NCBI GenBank assembly: GCA_900660155.1
Contig: CABFPE010000078.1
Span: 1,233,861 to 1,297,860, forward strand
DNA from: Hofstenia miamia
Taxonomy: Eukaryota; Xenacoelomorpha; Acoela; Hofsteniidae
Direction: 5' to 3'
Length of the DNA: 64,000 nt
This document shows positions 12,204-24,116 of the stretch, one piece after another; positions within the stretch are counted from its first letter, which is position 1, and every line of letters begins with the position of its first letter. The notes under the pieces were generated by a model, which made no database searches, was not told the origin of the DNA, and worked only from the letters and a program-made list of their open reading frames with translations. The translations under genes were made by a program, and so were the position numbers.

Positions 12204-14834
12204 AAATCAAGAGTCTCTCTAAAATACCTTGCCAAGTCACGCGGCAATCTAAAAGATTTCATATTTAGCACATAACTTACAACTGTGGGGGACCCGCAAC
12301 CGTACCTAGTTTTTAGGAGCACAGCCAAATACGGTTTTATCTAAGGTATATTTTAACACGACACGACACGTTTTCATTTGTGCTTACAAGAATGGTTTTT
12401 GGAATAGTTTAATCCCAAATTGGCTTAAAGATGGAAGTTAGGCGGGTAAACCCATGGAGCAGGGTGGGTAAGTGGAAATGGTTTTTCAATGTGGGCACCG
12501 ATGGGAAAACACTTTTGAGTTGAGAAAAACAACCAAAAATTGTCAATTTAGACGTAAAAGTAATTTTCTTACATCGAAGTTCCTTGCCTAATAAAATTTG
12601 GATTTACTTGGAAGGTTAGCAGGATTTTGAAAAAATTAATCATTATGCATTTTTAGCTCTTGGTGAAATTTAGTTCCATTCAATAGTATCAATAAGATCT
12701 TTTTGAACTGATTTGTGGTATGTAGGTTTTGCAATTACAGTGGAAAGAGTGCAATTACCCTTCCATAAATATCTGTATATTGCATTAAATATACTAAGTA
12801 AGATCTGAAAATTCCAAAATAATTCATTTCAGCCAAAAGAATTTGCATTCGAAGTCTTATAAAAGTGTAGAGTTGCTAATTAATTATGGAAATGTGATTA
12901 TGATTATTCTTCAAATAATGACATACAAAGAGTCCTTAATACAAAATTGTCTGCATCAATTATTACACTCAGAAACTCTTCCCATTCTTAAATTATTGAG
13001 AAGATTGGGATTCACTAAACAAGCAATTCAATATTGTTGCATAAGTCTCTTGTTGTTAACATTGCTACTGGGTTTGGGGGTATTGCTTCATTTTATATGT
13101 TGCTGGATAAAGTTGAACTGTTAACTTTGTGTTAAATTTTCATTAAATGTAACTTTACATTAATTGAAGTTTCAAGATGAAATTTTATAATAAAATTAAT
13201 TTTTTGTATATTTTTTCAGTTTCTTAGCATATTTTCACAATAGGACGGAAGACAGAATGAAATTTGTAAACATATAATTAAGTTTAACCCACTTAAGAGT
13301 CCATATAATATTTTTGTTTTCACTAGTCACTGGATTGTGCAAGTTCAATTATAATGTATTCTGCAGGATTTTGCTTACAATCTGAACTCGTAATTTTTAA
13401 ATATTATCAGTAGATTTCAACAAAGCAGAATTCCTTAGAATGATTCTATACAGCAATGATTAGAAAAAAACCTAGTGTTCATTCTTAAGTCAAAGGGGGA
13501 GGGTTGCAAATAAAGTAAAATATACTCTTAATATATTCATCAATGTAAACACAAAATATATATTAATTGGCAGAAACTAAGATTGCTGAGCTAATTTCAA
13601 AAAATAATCTTCGGAAAATTTAAAATGTTTGAGAATAGCATAGATTGTGTTATTTGCTTTTCTCAAATAATAATCCCTAAATTCTATGCGATTTTATATG
13701 TCTTTACAGCATTTTGAGTTTATTGATCTAATGAGAAATTTTGACTTTATTTGAGGTATAAATTTTTAGTATATCATTTGTATATTAATCTTAGAAATTA
13801 TATTAGCCTTTTTTTATGGAAATTGTTGGTGTTTTTCAAAATTTTGACATATGACAGCCTTAGCAATTCAGAGAATAATTAACAACAACATATCAAAAGT
13901 GTTTTGATCGCGTCTTTCCTTTGAATTGAGCAAATATATTCGTCTTTCAAAGATTTTCAGCAGCATTAAAGCAATTGAGAATATCAATTGCGTATTTTTT
14001 GATTTCATTAGTCTTTTCAATCGCTGGCCTTTAATGAATGTTTATAGGAGAAGGAAAACAATTCATTGATAAGTTGTAAATTTACATTTAGTTAACTACT
14101 GCAAGCAATAAAGTTAAGCTTTAATTTAAACAGCCTGCGGGCGTTTGAATATTTTTCATAATCCTATAAAAAATGTAAACGCTTATAGCTCAAAAACTAC
14201 TAAAGCTATGTTCAATCTGAAAGCACCACGTGATAGAGGAGAGGTAAAACAGCTACATTTGACTTTGCACACGGCACGCCTCAATGGGCTTTGGATATCC
14301 TTGCACACATCAAGAAACATTCAATGTTCTTTGTTCCTTCCATGGGCTCAAAACTTTATAAATACATGAAAATTAGGGATGGAGGTAATTTAAATCTTTT
14401 TCAAAAATTAGAAATTTTCAAAGAAAAACTTTTAATTTTTTCAACAGCTTCAGCCACAGTAATACGCTTTAACAAAAATTTACAACATTGCTTTAAAGTA
14501 TGTTCCCCAATAAAACTGAGAAAATTCTTTCCCTCTAAAAGGGACGCCAAGTTGTTTAAGGTTAAATTATTGCAGGGACTCACGTTGAAAGCAGTAGATG
14601 AAAGATGGACAGTCTTACTAACTTATTGACGTTTCTAGAAATATCGAGTGTCACTGACATTCTTGGGGGTGGTAAAGATAAGAACATCGCAAGAATATTA
14701 AGAATGTATGATTTTAGCGTAATTATATGAATTCCATATTATCAGCACTAATTGATATGTTTCTATCTATGCCTTAAAGATTACTGTGATCACGAAAAAA
14801 TTATTCTTTATATACAAGAAATTATAGTACATTT
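12204..14834. other. stretch with no recognised gene; contains a dispersed repeat
   Basis: The missing 5' exons of XRCC3 should lie here or beyond but were not recognised. Open frames at 12843-13124 and 14291-14629 have no family motifs. Bases 13147-13320 resemble 57197-57395 (listed separately). The rest is AT-rich with no visible structure. Confidence 0.5.
13147..13320 (+). repeat. dispersed repeat, copy 1 (related to 57197-57395)
   Basis: The two places share a series of words in the same order: actttacattaattgaag / actttacattagttgaag, atattttcacaatag / atattttcataatag, agaatgaaatttg / aaaatgaaatttgg, atataattaagt in both, and ccatataatatttttgtttt / ccatataacatttttgtttt. The family is unknown and no coding frame was seen. 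Confidence 0.65.
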
Positions 14835-15107
14835 GACCCCACGACGTATCAGATCACTAGTGAACCACCAATGCACAACCAGTGGTCGACTGGTTGCATA
14901 TAGATGGTACACAAGTAAAACATTGGTGGTGATTTATTAGTGGAGACATTTCATTTAACATATATATTATAGCATTTTACAAACTAAGAATTTCAAGAAA
15001 GCCCTTCAGAAGGCCTTTTATATATGTGAGGGATCTAAGAAATATAATATTTATTAAAGTTCTACTCATGCCACTAGCGGTCTACTGGTGATGGCTACAT
15101 GAGGTAA
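14835..15107. repeat. palindrome-rich repeat with inverted ends, possible MITE
   Basis: The left part has gatcactagtgaaccacc and ccagtggtcgactggt. The right part, on the other strand, reads acctcatgtagccatcacca followed by gtagaccgctagtgg. The right-hand motif returns in direct orientation at 17066-17106 as accagtggaccactggtg then attgctacatggggc. The two copies flank the LINE at 15130-16650. The ends are too diverged to fix exact borders. Confidence 0.45.
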
Positions 15108-15129
15108 ATCATTGTTGATTAAAAAGATG

Positions 15130-16650
15130 AAAACTAGTATATGAAATATGGCATATAACTTAATACGATCTAGCACTATTAATGGTTGTGGATTGGATGG
15201 TATTCCTGCCAAGTTCCTACAAGATTATAGATCCTCAATCTCAGTTCATATATATATAACTTATTCAAGAAATGTATTTCACAAGGTTATTACCCAGCAT
15301 GTTGGAAGATTGCCAAAGTAATTACCTATATTTAAAAAAAGGTTCAAAATCACAAGTAAAAAATTATTGTCTGATTTAAATTTTGCCAAAGTTATCCTTA
15401 TTATTTGAAAAGATCACTTCTAATGAACTCCTGCCTATTATTAAAGGTGTGTTAAATAGCAAACAACATGGTTTCTGCCAGAATAGATCAACTATTACTC
15501 AATTGTTAAGGTATGCAGAAGAAATATATAACTGTAATGATGCGAATATTCGTCTGATTTTAGTAAGGCTTTTGATTAGTGCCACATGGCATGTTAATTG
15601 ATAAACTGAATGATATTGGTATTGGTGGACAATTTTTAAGTCTTCTTGCAAGCTATCTTACTAACCGTAAACAGAGAGTAATTATAAACAATTGTTAAAC
15701 AATTGTGTATCATCCACTAAAAACGTAACAACTGGAGTACCACAAGGGTCCTGTCTAGGGCCGATTTTATTCTTGGCATTTATAAACGACTTGCCAGAAT
15801 ATTGTCTCAATACTACTTGTTATATGTATGCTGACGATATTAAGATTACAAGCTCCTCTTTTGAGCTATTGAACAAAGATATAGACAATCTTTTTCTATG
15901 GGCTGCGAAAAATAAAATGATATTTAACCTTGAAAAGTTCGAATATATTATCTTTGGGAAGTGTAATATTTCATCAAGATCAGAACATTTTGATTTAAGC
16001 GCAACTAACTAAATTAGTGATCTTGGCATTATATTTACCTCTAATATGAGATGGTCTACACATATCGAAACGAGATTGAAAAATATGCTCATTCAAGTTT
16101 GGCTTACTTAAAAGAAATATACCTTTGTCTACGTCACATAATGTTAAGTCTGTACTTTATAAATCCCTTGTTTTATCTGGACTGGTTTATGGATCTGCCG
16201 TTTGGCATGCTAATGAAAAGGAAATTAGAAAACTAGAGCAGTTCCAAAAGAAATGTATAAAGTGGATAATTCAATTAATAGGATACAAAGATGCACTTAT
16301 CAAGCTTAGAATATCACCGATTTCAATGAAACTCCAACTCTCAGACATTTATTATTTCGTTGATTTATTACAAAATACTGATTTTAATTTATTACAAATT
16401 GTCTCTTTAAATATTCCATGGAAACATGGAAGAAAGAAAAATTATTCCATATTAAAAGATAACAAAAATAAAATCTGAATATAACTACTTCCAGCGGACG
16501 TGTAGATTATGTAATAATTTATATCGACAATTTCATATTAATGTCATGGATGGATCGCTGAATTACCAAGCTGCAATAGATACTTTATGTGTGTTTGCAG
16601 CTCCTGCATTTCCAAAGGGCACCGTAATTTCAATCTTCTTTAAAACATAA
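15130..16650 (+). mobile_element. CR1/jockey-superfamily LINE, decayed (LINE B)
   Basis: A non-LTR retrotransposon reverse-transcriptase ORF spread over several frames. In order: SSTINGCGLDGIPAKFLQDY near 15170, HGFCQNRSTITQLLRYAEE near 15470, [13 protein letters not shown] near 15650, GVPQGSCLGPILFLAFINDL near 15735, CYMYADDIKI (catalytic YxDD) near 15825, and SGLVYGSAVWHANEKEIRKL then EQFQKKCIKWII near 16180-16270. The last motif is typical of the C-terminal end of jockey/CR1 ORF2. No endonuclease was found, so the copy is 5'-truncated. It has multiple stops and shifts and is inactive. Its sequence differs clearly from LINE A and LINE C, so it belongs to another family. Confidence 0.85.
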
Positions 16651-17357
16651 TTTGTGTTTTAAATTATTAGATAACATAATAAAATTTTATTTTGTTATAA
16701 TGAAACAATTCAATTTATGATGGCATTGTCACCCAGGAACATAAAATGGAGTTTACTGTAATTAGGAAAAATTCAAAAGTTTTACATAACATGACAATTA
16801 CGCTAATTCAATATATTATATGAAATAAGTATTGGTATGTTTTTAACAATGCAATTAAAATTGGAATATCAATAATGAAACTGATGTGAAATTAGGAATT
16901 TGATAAGTGTTCCTTCGGTTAATTATAGAAAATTCACTTAAACCAGAATCCTTATACTCACAAAGAAAGAAATAATTAGAAAAAATATTGTCAATTGGTG
17001 GTTATTAGTGGCTAAAATTGCCGATACTGTCACTGCTTCTTAACTGGTGGATAACAATTGCACTCATTTCCTACCAGTGGACCACTGGTGATTGCTACAT
17101 GGGGCAATATTGCTGTAACTAAAAATATCTTCAAAATTACATAAAAAATTCGGAATTTACGTTGACTCATTTTTACAGGCCAATATTCTTGAATATTTTG
17201 TATTTTGAAGAGGTGACTGGAGAATAAAGTTCTTCACACATTTGTAGTGAATTAAATATTGAAATATTCATAGTGCAGGAAATCATATCCAATCACTTAT
17301 TACATTTAACTGTTGTTTTTTCTTCCCTCCAATAAATTTGTAGCACTATATTTTAAA
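16651..17357. other. intergenic region upstream of the cysteine-rich gene pair
   Basis: No coding region recognised. It contains the repeat copy at 17066-17106. Just before the first gene lies a pyrimidine run, ttttttcttccctccaa (about 17318-17334), followed by aaatttgtag. A similar cttccctcca lies 18-27 bases before the second gene's start, so the leader sequences may be duplicated along with the genes. Confidence 0.5.
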
Positions 17358-17750
17358 ATGCAAGCAATTTCTACAGTCATCTGTATACTTACATACATTG
17401 CCAACGTATTATGTAATGCTTCAAGCTGTGCAATAGAAAATGACTGTCAAAAGAAGGGAACTTACAGTTCATATTGTTGCCACTTGGACAATCAACATTT
17501 CTGTTGCCCTTTTGATTTGGAAGAAAATTGCACTAAACCTCTATTTAAAATATTTAAAGAAGCAATAGAATCATGTTCTAGCAGTCGCATTGACTGCTGT
17601 ATTTTAGAAAGATTAACTCCAAACGACGAATTATTTTTAAAACCTAGATCATCACGGAGACCTACAGATTTGATCGAATTTTTTACTATAGCATTTGTTA
17701 TAACAACATTTCTTATTTTATGTTTGTTTTTTCATTTATTAGTTAAGTAA
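17358..17750 (+). CDS. small cysteine-rich single-pass membrane protein, tandem copy 1
   Basis: An intronless frame of 130 codons plus stop. I chose the Met of MQAISTVICILTYIANVLC because it begins a good signal peptide (residues 1-19 or so) and gives the same length as its neighbour; an upstream Met at 17313 is possible. The ectodomain (about 20-105) has many cysteines: SSCAIENDCQKKGTYSSYCC, NQHFCCPFDLEENC, then ESC and DCC. A C-terminal hydrophobic helix (about 107-127, FFTIAFVITTFLILCLFF) ends in HLLVK, leaving almost no cytoplasmic tail. The gene lies 217 bp upstream of a paralogue on the same strand. I do not recognise the family. The paired cysteines before one membrane segment loosely recall the Shisa/CYYR group, but the spacing does not clearly fit. 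Function is unknown, probably surface or secretory pathway. Confidence 0.7.
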   Translation: MQAISTVICILTYIANVLCNASSCAIENDCQKKGTYSSYCCHLDNQHFCCPFDLEENCTKPLFKIFKEAIESCSSSRIDCCILERLTPNDELFLKPRSSRRPTDLIEFFTIAFVITTFLILCLFFHLLVK

Positions 17751-17967
17751 AACATCGATGATAAGCACAAGACTTTCACGAAAATAAATAGCTACAAATT
17801 TTTAGGATGTCAAAGATATCTCTTAAAAAAAATTTACATTTAGTGAAAATAGAATGTTGGTTGAATTAAACATTAAAGGGCTCTAAAGAATATAAATTAA
17901 TACATCATCTATTCCAATAGACACTAAAGATTGAATTTCGCTTCCCTCCATTAACATTGTTGTGAAA
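17751..17967. other. short spacer between the paired genes
   Basis: 217 bp separate the stop of the first gene from the ATG of the second. It contains cttccctcca at 17941-17950, 18 bases before the second ATG, echoing the pyrimidine run in front of the first gene. Confidence 0.5.
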
Positions 17968-18360
17968 ATGGAAACGGTGGTAACATTAATGTGCATAGTT
18001 ACAATGTTTTTAAAAATAATGCCTATTGCTTCCAACTGCAGAGCAGACGATTGCGATATACATGGAACTCACAAACTTCATTGCTGGGATGTCCTAAATC
18101 AAAACTTTTGCCTTCCCTTCAATTTCAATATCACATGTGGTACGATTTTGTCGAATTACTTAAAGCATTTCATGCAGATATGCAACAAGTTGGAGCCCAG
18201 TTTTACCTGTTGCCTTGTTAATAGAATACAAGGTCTTAGTAACTTGACATCAAGGTTCGAAGACATTTTGGATGGGGAATTTTTTTATTTTGCAATGGTG
18301 ACTTTCATTCTCGCAGCATTTCTCATGTTATGTCTTGCTATGAAGTTTAAAGGCAAATAG
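17968..18360 (+). CDS. small cysteine-rich single-pass membrane protein, tandem copy 2
   Basis: An intronless frame of 130 codons plus stop, exactly the length of its neighbour at 17358-17750. The Met follows GTGAAA, a reasonable context, and begins a signal peptide (METVVTLMCIVTMFLKIMPI). The ectodomain keeps the neighbour's pattern: DDCDIHGTHKLHC, then NQNFCLPFNFNITC, then QIC and TCCLVNR. Shared landmarks are DC-x3/4-GT, NQxFCxPF, a lone C, then CC followed by R. N-glycosylation sequons NIT and NLT are visible. The C-terminal helix (FFYFAMVTFILAAFLMLCLA) ends in MKFKGK. Sequence identity is low, with cysteines and length conserved. That suggests an old duplication with the fold maintained. 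Function is unknown. Confidence 0.7.
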   Translation: METVVTLMCIVTMFLKIMPIASNCRADDCDIHGTHKLHCWDVLNQNFCLPFNFNITCGTILSNYLKHFMQICNKLEPSFTCCLVNRIQGLSNLTSRFEDILDGEFFYFAMVTFILAAFLMLCLAMKFKGK

Positions 18361-18564
18361 TGAAAAGTTGAAAGTAAATGAAAATGCTTGACTTGAATAT
18401 ATCTTTGAGAAATTATCATTCTAATGTGTAATTACTAAACATCCATTTTGTAAATTAACCTTAAAATTAAACATTTAATATGTTATTTGCTGCCTAACAT
18501 TTTCTTAGTATAATCAGATGCTTTAACATATTGTTATCAAGAAACCTACAATACAATATATATA
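18361..18564. other. 3' region of the paired genes
   Basis: AT-rich and without a gene. It ends at the TA beside the mariner end at 18565. Confidence 0.5.
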
Positions 18565-18905
18565 CGAGGGGTGTTCCAAAAGTAACGAGAATTTATCTCT
18601 AACTTTTAAGTGAATAATTTAAATGACTTGAAACTTCGGCCATTGTATGATTACAACTAGAGCTACATGTGGTGCAAATTTCAGCTTGATTGGGACACTT
18701 ACCCTGGAGTTGTATACAATTGAAAATGCTTAAAATTTAAAACAAAATACGATTTAGAAAAGGCAATTTTGTTGAGAACTAAACGACAAAAACAAACAAA
18801 TCAAAGTTATTCAACCGAGTTTTCGTCGACACTTTGTGCACGCTCCACATATTCACCTTTCAATTTGACACATTTTTCATAGCGCTGTAACTGTTTGTTG
18901 AATCC
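18565..18905 (-). mobile_element. mariner remnant: one terminal repeat and the transposase C-terminus
   Basis: The low-coordinate end, cgaggggtgttccaaaagta, follows a TA and is a typical mariner terminal repeat. On the minus strand, 18905-18807 reads GFNKQLQRYEKCVKLKGEYV then ERAQSVDENSVE and a stop (18807-18809). RYEKC followed by an EYVE-like segment is the usual end of mariner transposases. No other part of the enzyme and no opposite end were found, so this is a 3' fragment. Confidence 0.75.
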
Positions 18906-20759
18906 TTATTCCCAAAAAGTCCAAAGCAAATAACCATATTTTTATGACAAAATGCTTTACAGCAAACAAGATAGTATCTGCAAAAAATCTAATTGGCGTA
19001 AACCGTGGTTTCAGTGAATATTTAACAGTTTCAAAGTGTTAGTGTTTCAAGGCTAGATGCAGTAGATTTTCTACAAACTATAAAACGAACTTCACTAAGT
19101 TCATTGTTGTGGAGTTATTAATTTAGACAAACTATTAGCAAAACTTTACAGTTAAGTAATACCTTGAATAGACACAAGTTAAATCTGTTCAATATATATT
19201 TCTCAAATTTTGTATTAGTATATTTTCATTAATCTTGCGATTGCAATTCTTTAGGTTAACAATATAAATGAGAAGAAGTCATTCTGAAGAAACAAATTTC
19301 AATTCAAATGCATTTGAATTGATAATCTTAGCCTACACAAAGTGTATATTGCTATATACTGGATATTGAACAACTGATCATGAATTGAAAACTTTTTCAG
19401 CTTAGACTTTACTCTTAAACTAATACTTACTTAGGTGAATTTGTTATATTATAAATAATGAGAATAATGTATTCATATTTTTCCATTTCTTAGACAGTGT
19501 AAAGAATGCGTAGATGTCATGCATAATCACATTTACATCAAGGTTTTACTTGAAGGACTGAAAGATATGTCTTTGGTCCAAAACAATTCGTTCAAACATC
19601 GTGATAAAATGAGTTCATTAAATTTCAAATAATTTTTAGTAAATATTAAATTACAATACAGCACTTTACCATCATTGGACTTGTGAATTGCAAAATTAAA
19701 TTTCGTGAAATTTATAGCATATATAGTATATGTCAATTAAGTATCTTTCTTGTGAACACTTGTTTAATCATTGATTATGATTGCATGAATTTGAAAATTT
19801 CTTCAGTTTAGTAAAATTTTTTAGCATCACAAACTTATAAAAAACCAATCTTCTGTTGCACGCATTCAAACAAACCAAATTTATTGCAGTTTCAGGAACT
19901 AGAATCTTGAAAAACCGTTCCTACTTGCCCCAGCCTCCCATATGGCCTTCAAAAAAACGAATAAATTGCTCGTTCATTCAATAGGCTTTGTATTAGTAGT
20001 AAATCAAAAATACAGAAATATTTAATACTTAATATTAATAAGAGAACATTGGAAATGTGTAGGAAACAACATGATCGAAGAGTTTGCTGATCAGGAGATT
20101 CGTCATGTCACTGAGACATTTGACTGTGGTAAGATTATAATGTGACTTTTTTGTAGAAAACTAAGTGCGCCCGGAGATTCGATGATCTAAAATCATCAAA
20201 GTGAAAAACTGCTGAAATTCTGTAGTTGGTTTTACACCCTACATTATTACATATCTTTTCTTCATTAAATTTTAGTGGATGGCAAGCCTGAACATACAAC
20301 ATTGCGGGATAGATTTTTTAACAGTATTATTGATTGCAGAATGTAAAAGTTTTATTCAAAAATCAATGGTTAACTATTTTGAGAAATTTTCGTAAACCAA
20401 TAAAAACTACGTCTCTTCGATGATTAGTGCTTTAGTGTTTCCAAGTAGTGAACAATGGTCATGCATTAAGAACATAATCATCACAATAAACAATAATATG
20501 ATTTCAAAAAAGAAAATTACAAAACATTGTAAACTTTTTTGCAATGATAAATTAACAATACTGTCTAAGATTCTTCGAAAATAAAAATTTGCATTTCGAC
20601 TACGATCTTCACCACACAATAAAATAATACTTGAAAATAATCAGCAAAAATAGTGATGAACTACAATTCACTGCTAATAATTGGTTTAAAAATAAAACCA
20701 CACTAGATGGGGCCAGGTACTTTATTAATTTTTACTAAACCTGTCTCATTAAGATGCAA
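18906..20759. other. gene-free stretch
   Basis: No gene recognised. A short exon-like frame near 20066-20120 (starting MIEEFADQEI, ending at a GTAAG donor-like site) was considered and not accepted. The rest is AT-rich without structure. Confidence 0.5.
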
Positions 20760-21290
20760 GGAACGCTACTGGAACCACAGACCGCAAAACTTTACTCAAG
20801 ATATCGGGTATGAACCTAAAAACATTCTACAGAAACTTCAAAAAGTTGACTGAATCAAGCACGCTAAAAAGGAACAAAGAAATGGGCAACCCCTCAAATT
20901 GACTGGAAATGAACGGAAACGTTTTGTCAAAATTGCTTAACAAACCCCATTGAAATCAACCCCTCATCTAAACACAAAGTTTCAAGAAACCCATAACAAA
21001 GTTCTCTCAAAATCGATAGTGTACCGAGAACTTTCAAAGGCAGGGATCTTAAAAAAGGGGGGAAGAAAATGCCAGTATTGACAGAAAAACAGAAAGAAAA
21101 CGTTTTTAGCTTCTGTGAAATATGGTCGATGGAGGGATTTTTCAGAAGTGTTTTCATAACCGTTAAATCTATGTTTCAGCTACATAGAAACAACATTTCT
21201 CATTGGTCTACGACAGCCAACGCCTTTCAAGCCATATCTAAAATTTTCCCAAAAATTATTTGTTTGGAGTGCTTTGAGTTATAAAGGCAA
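20760..21290 (+). pseudogene. Tc1-like transposase remnant
   Basis: Plus strand. The region reads LKLTGNERKRFVKIA, then KSIVYRELSKAGILKKGGRK (second HTH and linker), MPVLTEKQKENVFSFCEIWS, and KSMFQLHRNN, which aligns with the SDESKF-x-LF segment holding the first catalytic aspartate. That aspartate is not evident here. The second and third catalytic residues were not found, and at least one stop lies in the N-terminal part. The terminal repeats were not located. It is a decayed 5' half of a Tc1/mariner-superfamily transposase, of a different family from those at 4317 and 55471. Confidence 0.65.
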
Positions 21291-21862
21291 TCATAAGTTA
21301 AGAAAATAATTTCCGATTCTTTAGGTACCTTTCCCATCTTTTCGAATATACTTTAATTGCCTAAAATATGATGTTTGAGATTTTGGCTAGTTTCAGTCTA
21401 GATGACTACAGGATTTAAATATTTTAATAGTCAACGGAATAGTTCAATGATCATTTGTAGCTGAGGTAAGCATGATTTAAACAGCATTTTCCAAATCCTA
21501 AAGTATGCTTTTATGTGTATTCGTTTGATAGCATAGAATGAGCTGTTTGGAGATACTTGTCAGCTTTAATTTCTAAAGGAAGGTAACTCGTCTTTAGAGA
21601 TTTATTGTGAAATAAATCAACCACTTTAACAATTCATCAAAAACATCATAGGAAAACATTAGTCTTATGCGGTAAATATCATACTGAAAAAAAATTAAAT
21701 ACAGGAGACTATACATGCATATGAAAAACAGTAATTCTCAATGTTTCCGTAGCCTGAATGCATAAAATTACAAATTGAATATTTTACCAAAATTGTTCGT
21801 ATAAATTGAATTTTGTTCTTTCACACTGTTTGCCTAACAAAACCGTCTTGAATAAATAAGTT

Positions 21863-22970
21863 CGAGGGGGGTTCGGAAAGTAATTAGAAAAAGACAATAT
21901 TCAAAATTTTATTTTTCATAAAACATTTGTGCTAAACTGACATCGACGCCATCTAATGCTTAAAAGCAGAGAATTTCTCTAATATTCAATCCAACAAACA
22001 ACGTTGGTCATATGTGGCATTTTTTTATATAAATTAAATTCATAAAAACATAATTTTTTCCAATCCTATAATGATGTTTTACTATACACTAAAAAACTAT
22101 AGTGAGCAAACACGATGTTATACAAAAATCTGAATATTCAAAAAAATAGTTAATCTTTTCTATTCTATTCTTCAGGCACAGCAATACATTTTAGTTCAAA
22201 TTTTCAACATTACATTCAAACATATTCACTAAGAGATGTGACCATGACTCACGATTTTCAATTACCTGATGGACTTTAATATATTTTTTGAAATGTGGAA
22301 AAATGGTTGCCTTTTGAAATGAACATTGGCAAATAAAGGATAAATTAACAATATTAGACAATTAAATAAAATATTGCACTGATACTTAGTTTTAACTATT
22401 CTATCAAGTGACCTAAGAAGTTTTTTCGATTTTTATAGGGAAAACTAAGTATGCATATGTAAATTCTTAAATGTATTTATCCATCAATATACGAACCAAC
22501 ACATTGTACGACTTTCTACTAATGATCTTACGACTTAGTAATGCAATTCTTGTAATATTCCTTAGTTTTACTAGCAAAAAGTTATCTTTTTGAAGCAATC
22601 TTTAATAATTGTCTTCTTCATATGATTAATTAAGCTTAAAAACAAGTAAAAATCTGTTGGAGAGAGGTTTAGTGAATCCGGTAAATGAAGCATATTCAAA
22701 CACTTTAGCTCTGTTATTTTGTAAAGGGTAATTTTTCAGACCAGTGGGAAAGCATTAGCAGTATGCTAGCAGTAATGGCTTCATTCAATTTTAAATAATC
22801 ATAGCGAATTATTCCCTGCCATGTTCATAATGAAAAGAGTGGTGCATTTGAAGCCCGTGACAAGGGATAGCCAAAAATGTTTTCTTATCTTATGATATTT
22901 CGCATTGTTCCCATTTGATGACCTTGGTCAGAAACTTGAAATTTTTCAATCACACAATAAATGCACAATG
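21863..22970 (-). mobile_element. mariner element, strongly decayed
   Basis: The low end, cgaggggggttcggaaagta (21863), matches the mariner end at 18565 at about 20 of 25 positions, so both belong to one family. On the minus strand, in broken frames, are WQGIIRYDYLKLNEAITA (about 22830-22780), the WWD-x-x-G-x-I-x-YE/DYL region, and PDSLNLSPTDFYLFLSLINH (about 22690-22630). The latter equals the PYSPDLAPSDYHLF motif with the catalytic aspartate of DD34D mariners. Several breaks occur. The opposite terminal repeat was not found, so the upper border is approximate. Confidence 0.7.
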
Positions 22971-24116
22971 TAGGGGGGTCAAATTTATGCTGAAGTCAGT
23001 GATGCATAGGTCAAATATCAACTGAAAGACGTATATTAGGAAATAGAGAAAACACGTAAAAAATTGGTCGATTTACAGTTGCAATAAAAATTGCGAAACA
23101 ACAGTAAAACCAATGGTGAAGCTGCAAAGCAATAAAAAATACCATATAGATTTAAACACTCAATGAAGGAAATTTAAATGAAATAAAGAACAACCACCAA
23201 GCATGCATTTAAAAAAAAATATGTTCATTTTTTAGCCTACTAAGAGCACATTTTAGATGTGGCAATTGTCGCTTCGCCATCTGGTAAAAATGCAGTCTTA
23301 TGGGGTCATTACTTTGATTAAACCCTGGAGCAAGTTCCTGACACGTTACAAGTTGATTTCGGTATTTTTGGTTTGTTATTAACTAAACAGCTGGATTACA
23401 AATATGTTGAAAAAAATCGGCAAAAACTTTTTTGATTACCAAATACAGATTATACAAAAGTAATACATTTTTATCACAACCGTTTTTTCTCTTGTATACG
23501 TGTGCCAGAGTATCCATGAGTTGCGCAGGCTGAGATTTTCATTTGAAGTGGTGAGTTTGCGCTGCCAGGGATTTGAATAAATTAAAATTAGATGAAATGT
23601 GTGAGCAAATATTTTTAGGCAAACTTAGGCTGATGCAACGTGGTGGCTTCATATTAAAAAGTAATCTTGGGCCCCATAGATTTCATTCTTTTTAATTCTC
23701 TGGACCACGTGATTCTAGGCTTAAAAATGCAGGCACACTGAATCCGAGCTCTTTCATATTTGTCTCTGCTGGTTTTCCTCTTTATTATTATCGAAATCTT
23801 TTAGTTGTAGTAAAAGGAAAATCTTGTATGTGGTGAGAACAAGAGATAATTTAAATTTAATCTTTAACTGATTTCTTGAAATTGTATTTAATAAATGTTT
23901 GGTCAAACTATATTTTTTCTAAACGAGACTGATGTTAAAACGAACTTTTTCTAATCTTAATAACAGTTTGAAGTACGTCAGATCAGCAAAAAATATAGAG
24001 GTTTAGAAATATTTCTAGTATTTAGCTGTATTTTTGAAATGTCGATTTATACATTTTACGAAATCAGTTCATCCTTTTCTTTATAAAATTGAATTTTAAA
24101 ACGACATTTTGTACTT
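22971..24116. other. gene-free stretch
   Basis: No gene recognised. It could include more of the mariner element's 5' part, but no clear motif was seen. Confidence 0.5.

Noticed and set aside
12843-13124. Leucine-rich hydrophobic frame, possible membrane protein
   Set aside because: No homologue recognised and no second exon. AT-rich DNA often gives Leu/Ile/Phe-rich chance frames.
17991-18221. Second open frame inside the second cysteine-rich gene
   Set aside because: It overlaps the better-supported frame, which has a signal peptide and paralogue match.
20066-20120. Exon-like frame MIEEFADQEIRHVTETFDCG before a gtaag site
   Set aside because: Short, unrecognised, and no partner exon. Chance is as likely.
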